Of a stretch of DNA of 26,881 bases, positions 17,720 through 24,300 are shown piece after piece. Origin of the DNA: Shewanellaceae bacterium UBA2521 (GTDB lineage: Bacteria > Pseudomonadota > Gammaproteobacteria > Enterobacterales > Shewanellaceae); assembly GCA_002341165.1 (NCBI GenBank), contig DDNL01000065.1, positions 234 to 27,114 on the forward strand, written 5' to 3'. Position 1 is the stretch's first letter; every line of letters begins with the position of its first letter. The notes below the pieces were generated by a model. The model was not told where the DNA came from. It worked only from the letters and a program-made list of their open reading frames with translations, and ran no database searches. Made by a program: the position numbers and the translations under genes.

Positions 17720-17893
17720 CCCTTAGATCTCCCTAACAAAACCTAGAGTGAACAGCTCAATAGTAAAATGAATGACATTATTCAAAATTTATCATTTATT
17801 TTTTCTATCATTTTTTATATATAAATCAAAATCTTCAATAACTGCACCTACAAGAATCTGCATTCAATATAACTTATAGAATATTGCGGGCAC

Positions 17894-17918
17894 AAAAAAA
17901 GCTACATCCTGTAGCTTT
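17894..17918 (-). terminator. Intrinsic terminator of the toxin gene
   Basis: On the minus strand a 9-bp stem AAAGCTACA / TGTAGCTTT with loop GGA runs into further T residues (17894-17897), starting 26 bases after the toxin's stop codon. Confidence 0.85.
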
Positions 17919-17944
17919 GCTTTTTTGGCTCTCATATAGCTCAT

Positions 17945-18354
17945 TTAACTATATTGTATGATCTCAGAATGCTTCCAAGCGGAGGCAATCTGCTCTATTT
18001 CAATGTTACTAAGCTGGTCAAAAGGCAATGCTTCGGTTTGAGCATCTAAATCATAACCACTCATTGCTTGGATTAATTGATCCAATCCTTCATCTTGCAA
18101 CACATTCATTTCCCCCGTCTCATCATTTTTGTTTAAAACAAGGCGAGCTCGATTTTCTGAGAAATAATTGCAAAATACAATCTGACCTTTCGACTCAAAT
18201 TGACCTTGATCTCTCTGTTGCTGAGGTTGACGTAATGTTGAAATATATAAATCATTATCTTGTTGCGTAAACCATATCTCTTTCCAGTTGAGTTGATCAA
18301 ATGAGATCAAATCGTCTTGTTGCGCATCCATAATTTGAACTTGAATAGCATCTT
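17945..18354 (-). other. C-terminal secretion tail of the toxin
   Basis: After the last repeat comes a segment typical of RTX C-termini (MDAQQDDLISFDQLNWKEIW, DNDLYISTL, QIVFCNYFSEN), then an acidic end (FDQLSNIEIEQIASAWKHSE). By family knowledge the extreme C-terminus is the type I secretion signal. Confidence 0.75.
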
Positions 18355-21300
18355 GGGTCACAACAAAATGATCGCTGCCACCCTGACCATAAAATTGGTT
18401 TTCATATCCACCTAAAACCATTGTATCGTCACCATCACCTGCGAAAATCTGATTATATTTTGAGATAGAACCTGTTTGAATGAAGTCAGAGCCCTCACCT
18501 GCTTGTAATGTCGAATGATAGCCAAGTACAGTTAACTGATCGTCTCCAGTTCCTGTTTTAACTAAGTTTTTCTCACCGAAAACACGCACTGCATCGTCGC
18601 CATCTTCCATATCAATTTGATTTTCATGACCTATGATCACAGCATAATCTTGTTCACTACCTGTGATAATACGATTTTTACGCCCTGAAACCACAACATA
18701 ATCTCGTCCTGCATCCGTGTGTACTTCTCCATGTTCGCCCAACACCAATACAGTGTCTTGACCATCGCCCATATAAGCATAATTATGACGTCCAGCAAGT
18801 ACCGCTTGATCGTCACCGGCACCGCCAAACATCCAGTTTTCTCGTCCCATTAACACGGCTTGATCGTTACCAGTTCCGCCTGTAAACATATTTGAAGTAC
18901 CCGTTGCGTACATAGCATCATGACCACGACCACCCCAGAAATTATTGTTATCGCCTAAATAAATACCTAAATCGTCTCCATCGCCGCTTAAATTAAAATT
19001 GTAATCTCCCAAAGAAGCATGTAAGTCACCATCACCTTTGATGTAAGTACTATTTTTAATAAAATCGAGCGTCCCTTGCTTCATCGATACTAAATCTTGC
19101 ATAAAATTCTCAGTAAAATGAGTTAGCTTAGACTTCATATTCTGCTGCGCATCTTTATGAAATAAAGCAGCAAACAAATTAGGTAAATTCAAACTATTAA
19201 AACCAAAAGGCTGATGTTCTGCTTCGGTTTCGGCTTTGGCTTCGGTTTCCATTTCAATTGAGTTTTCAGTTGTAGATGCGACTTCTTCAGGAATTTTTTG
19301 TTGCAAACCATGTGATTGAACAAATTCTTGAACACCTTCTTCACCTGCCGCAATACCTTTTTGTAAACCATCAAGAAAAGCTTGCGTATCTAAAGTGTTT
19401 ACTAACTTTTCAGCACCAAAAGCTTTAAAAATAAGCACAAGCTCTTTCATCATCGCCATAGCATCAATAGATTGACCTGTTTTCGATATAATTTGACCTG
19501 TAGGTAAATAGTCAACATCTAAAATATCGGCGAGTGTCGTCTGCGCATTCACTTGTGCCAAGCGACCAAGAAGCTGATTTTTAAGTTGTCTTGGTAAATC
19601 AGAGGGTTTAAAAGTAAAAGTGTTGCATTGCTGACCAGAAAGAGAATAACCTTGCGTTGCAACAGCAAACAAAGAGCCTAAGTTGATATCCAAAATACTT
19701 TGCACTTGGTCACCAAAAACGAGGTTAAACCGACCATGAGTCACCATGATATCAGCACCTTGCCCTCCTACGGCAATATTCGCTTCAAGTGTTTCGTTCA
19801 TTTCCGAAAGTTTATCGATTCGAGTCTTGCCTGCATCCGACTTGGTATCTCCACCGACAATATGATTCCATTGCTTGTTTAATGTCGCTTCTAAATCATA
19901 CTTGATACCACGCGCACTTAAGTGCATGTCACCTTCAAAATCAGTAAGCTTGGTATAATCGACCGAACTACTTTGATCTAAACCGGAAAAGTTTTTGACA
20001 AACTTTTGCACGCCAGCACTATTCCACTGTGCATCTTGCGCACTGATAAAGTCACCTTGCTCACCATATTGCGCTATCTTGCTTAGTTCACCTGCCATAA
20101 TACAAGCTGCATCGAACGGAAATACCGCAGGTGGCGTCATAATCGAATAATCAAACATCAAGATTACATCTTGGCTTACACCTGAGTTAACGACTATATT
20201 ACGATGTCCTACAAAAGCTTGTACACCTTGTAAAAAAGGCTGGTCAGCAATCTCTAAACTGTATTCACTGGTTCCTGCGCCTAGATGCATGGCAAAGTTG
20301 TTATCGCCTACCATTAAACTTTTAAATCCGCCACATCCCACTTTAAGAGCTAAATTATAAGATCCATATTTTGCAGAGAAGTATTCACCATCGCCGACGA
20401 CTACATCAATATTTCCTGTTATCTGATGGTTTGTTTTGGTTGAAGATCTCTTTGCCCCTTGTGCCTTCACTGTTGCATGGGTTTTAGTGGGTTGAGTGAT
20501 ATCTTTCATCGAACCTATGTGTCCATGCACCCTGTCATGATCAGGTGTTTTTCCGACTTGATGAAGCTGCACATCGCTTTGAGCAATACCATTATGAATA
20601 CGCTCTTGTGAGGTTTCAAGCTGACCATGATCGCTCCATTTCAACTGTACTTTGTGTTGTTTTTGCTTCACTTGCCAATCGCTAGAATTCAGTTTGGTGC
20701 CTTTTCTTCCTTCTTGGTTGACCCCAACTTCGGTAAGGCGCGCAGACATAGTCGTGCTGATACCTTGATCTTTCAATGCATGCATCAGTTCTTGAGCAAA
20801 GCCTGTTTGCTTATCTTGAGCAAGCAGCGTACAACCAACCAAACTCAAATGATTCGGCTCAGCTTTAACTTGATATTTTTCTTCTACTTCATCAGAAAAA
20901 TGCTTTAATGCGGCAGCCAACTCTTGTGGCTTATAACCACTCATCTGCGTATTATGCTGATCTGATAGATTGAGCTTTTGGCCATGCCCAACAGCTTGCC
21001 AACGTACCTTTCCTTTCAAGTTAGCTAAATCGCCATGTAAAACGCGATATTGACCTTTTTGATCCAACTGCACCAGAATGCTCGATTGCTGATGTTTACC
21101 TGCTAAGCGTGCAGCAGCTCTTGCAGCAATAGGATCATTTTCCAGTTGAATAATCACCTGGCTATCAAAGCGTGTTGTACTCTCGCTTTGATTCATAGGC
21201 ACCGCTACTTTGTCCCAATGCTCAACTGATGCACGATGTGATACCTCTGCACTCGGCTTGATCTTCATTTGATCAAGCTGTTCTTGTGTATAAGCAGAAT

Positions 21301-24300
21301 CAAATTCAAGATGTGTATCGACTTGTGTCTCGGTCGTCTCTGCATTGTGTTGCGGTAAATTGTGTTGCGGTAAATTGTGTTGCGGTAATTGAATCGCCAT
21401 GTCATCACGCTGTTCTTGTGTATAAGCAGAATCAAAGCGTTTCGTACTGTCTACCGCTATCTTGTGAGTTTCTTTATCTAGTGGAGTAAGATCTTTTTGC
21501 ATGGTTAAAGCCATTTCATGTAAGACCCCTAAACTGTCGAACTGAGGTTGTTGATGAACCTTATATGCCGAAGAGTCTGCTGTAGAGAATGCCTGAAAAC
21601 GCGCCATAGCTTCTGCCATTTCTGACGCATCCAACCGATGTGATAATACCCAACTTCCATTCACTTTCAAGGCAAGTAATGTTGCCTCTTTTGTTGTATC
21701 TGAAGTATCAAAAATCTCTGATGCCGTCATCTTCATAGATTTTGGAATCGATGCGTAATCAGGGTAGCTAGCCAATAAAAACTTTTCAATAAAGCGTAAC
21801 TGCTTGATATCATTTGCATCATCTAGATGAATTTCATGATCGAGTTGAATACGCTTTTGTACTTGTCCCGCACGAGGTGGCCAAGACTCTAAAAGCACCG
21901 AATCTTGCTGAATCGATGCAAACGTATTACGCTCTTTGCGCTGTGCATAAAAAAGCTTATGTTGAATCAAAGCATTTTCAACTATGTTACTACTAAAGGT
22001 ATCTGTAGGAAGAAATTGATTATTGGTGATAAACACAGGATTTCCTGCTTTAATTCTATTCTGTACAGCCTCTGATTCATAAATACTTTTCTGCATCTCT
22101 TGGTATTTCTGACCTTGGTAAAAACCAAGACGCACTCCTAAATCTATATCTCCGAGTTCAGACCCCAATGTCTCTTGTGTTTCTGGATTAAGATACATAC
22201 GACTGGCATTGATAAACCTGATATCGTTGACGGTACCCTGTTTTTGCATTGCACGTAATACAGGTAATTCAGCGTACCAGAAGAAAGAGCCTACCGTTAG
22301 GCGGGGTGCCACCACATAGACATCACCACGTGTCATGGTTGCATAAAATGAACTCCAGTAAGCAATGTTCTGATGCCCTGCACGCTGCATTAAAGAAAAC
22401 TTATCTGGATCAATTTTGTTATAGCTATATTTCGCCCACATCAAGAAGTTCTTATTCACTTCATGTAAAAAGTTAAGAGCTGGTACATCTAAATCAAAAA
22501 TAAACCTATTATCGAGCTCATCGTTCACACGTATACGATTAAATGCCGCTCTTTGGCCACCCGACCAAAATGCATACTCTGATTGATCTGTGTTCACTAA
22601 ACTATAACCTAGTGCATTGACCTTCTTAATCAATTCATGACGTTTATTCCATTGTTGTTCAATCGTTGCTTCGTAGTACAGTTGCGCCAATTCAGCGCAG
22701 TCTTGCTTACTCAATACCTTGTTTGCTTGAATACCAAAATCTTCAAATATATTTTCTGTTGCGATCTTAAAACTTCTTGCCAACTGAGATAATATCGCTT
22801 CTTTCTCTTCTTCTAAAGGTGATACATCAAAGGAACTATAAAAACCTACTGTAGGCATATAATCCGTAGCAGGTGTTGACGAAGGAGCTTCGATACCTTG
22901 GCTAAATCTTTGATACACTTGCTCTAAGCGATCAAAATCATGCAAAACGGTAGGAACTTCCGAATCCGAATCCGAATCCGAACCCGAATCCGATTGAAAT
23001 TCAAGTTGAAGATCCGAAGGTCTATTTTGATCTGCTTCAGATGGATTTTTAATGCGACTCAAACAATGACCTAGCGCTTCAAAGCCTTCCTGTGCATGAC
23101 GAACTGTAGCTTGTTCAGCAATATTCCAAAACGTATCATGAACACCTTGATAGGTTGAGCGACCATAAAACTTAGCAAAAGACTCAGCAAACATTTCAAG
23201 TGAACCAATCACATCAGAGGTATAATAACTATGAATAGGAAGCCTCAAGAGAGCATGCTCTCTCATTTCTTCCTTCCAGCTCGCTTGGAATGTATCGGAT
23301 TGAGACAACGCAATAATGCCAAGATTTCCACCAAGTATATAATCCACAGCATGACCAAATTCATGCAGTACAGGGTTAACAGTCGATACAATACTGTCAT
23401 CAGGCAAGAACCACTGTCCCAAAGCATCTTGACTTAAAGCCAAATGAATCTTGTTGGATCTCGGATCATAACAACCTGCACTACCAACGTACTCACCCTC
23501 AGGTGTACGATAACCTCGACCATCATTTTTCTGTAATTCAATGATCAGTTTTTGGCGTCCAACTTCTTGTAAATTCAGATCTTTAATAGGTACTTCAATA
23601 TCAAATAACTTATCTACGATTTCAGATGGAGCTTTAGCAAGTTCTCTGAGAATCAAATATTGACTCTCTGGTGTAGTCATCTCCCTATGAGTAAAATAAA
23701 TACTGTCCGACCATTTTTTATACCGATTAATATGCGCCTGATCGCGCGATAAAAGAAGCTTTAACTGATGCACATCGTTCAATGTAAGTGTGTTATCAGA
23801 CGGCTTACCTAATAGCGGTAAATGCTCATCAAGATAAAGACAGGTTATGGGATCATAACTCGTTTTTAACGCAAAGCAGAGGTCTTCTATCGTTTGTGCA
23901 TCAGGATTGAGGTTTAAGCTTCTTAACTCATCTTGAAGAGGTTGAGTGATAACCAGATCATCAATCATACTTTGTATTTCATACACTTCATTGACCGTAA
24001 TACCCGCGATATAATTAAAGAGGCGATAAAAATGAACCTTTTGCTCCGTTGTCTGCGCTATCTGAGTATTAAATTCATCAGCAACCAAACTCATCAACTT
24101 ATCGACAGTCGCTTGTCTCAACCTAGTGATTTCCGCTGAGTTAAAGTCTTGTACTTGCTCTGGCGTTTCAAATCTAAAATAACCATAAGCATCCAAAATT
24201 AAAGGCCGCTTTTCACTATGGATATCAGGTAACATGTCATACAATTCAGAGAAAGAGATGTTTTGCAGTCGTGCACGGTCTAATTGTGCTGTAGGTAACC

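Larger units (their letters stand above)
16424..17893. other. Gene-poor, AT-rich region between the transporter and the toxin
   Basis: About 1.5 kb with no gene I can identify. It holds one small ORF with a plausible ribosome site (16749-16925), several hairpins or palindromes (16955-16983, 17525-17541) and a GC-richer patch around 17620-17760 with an 11-bp tandem duplication. It may be decayed DNA or the non-coding flank of the toxin locus. Confidence 0.6.
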
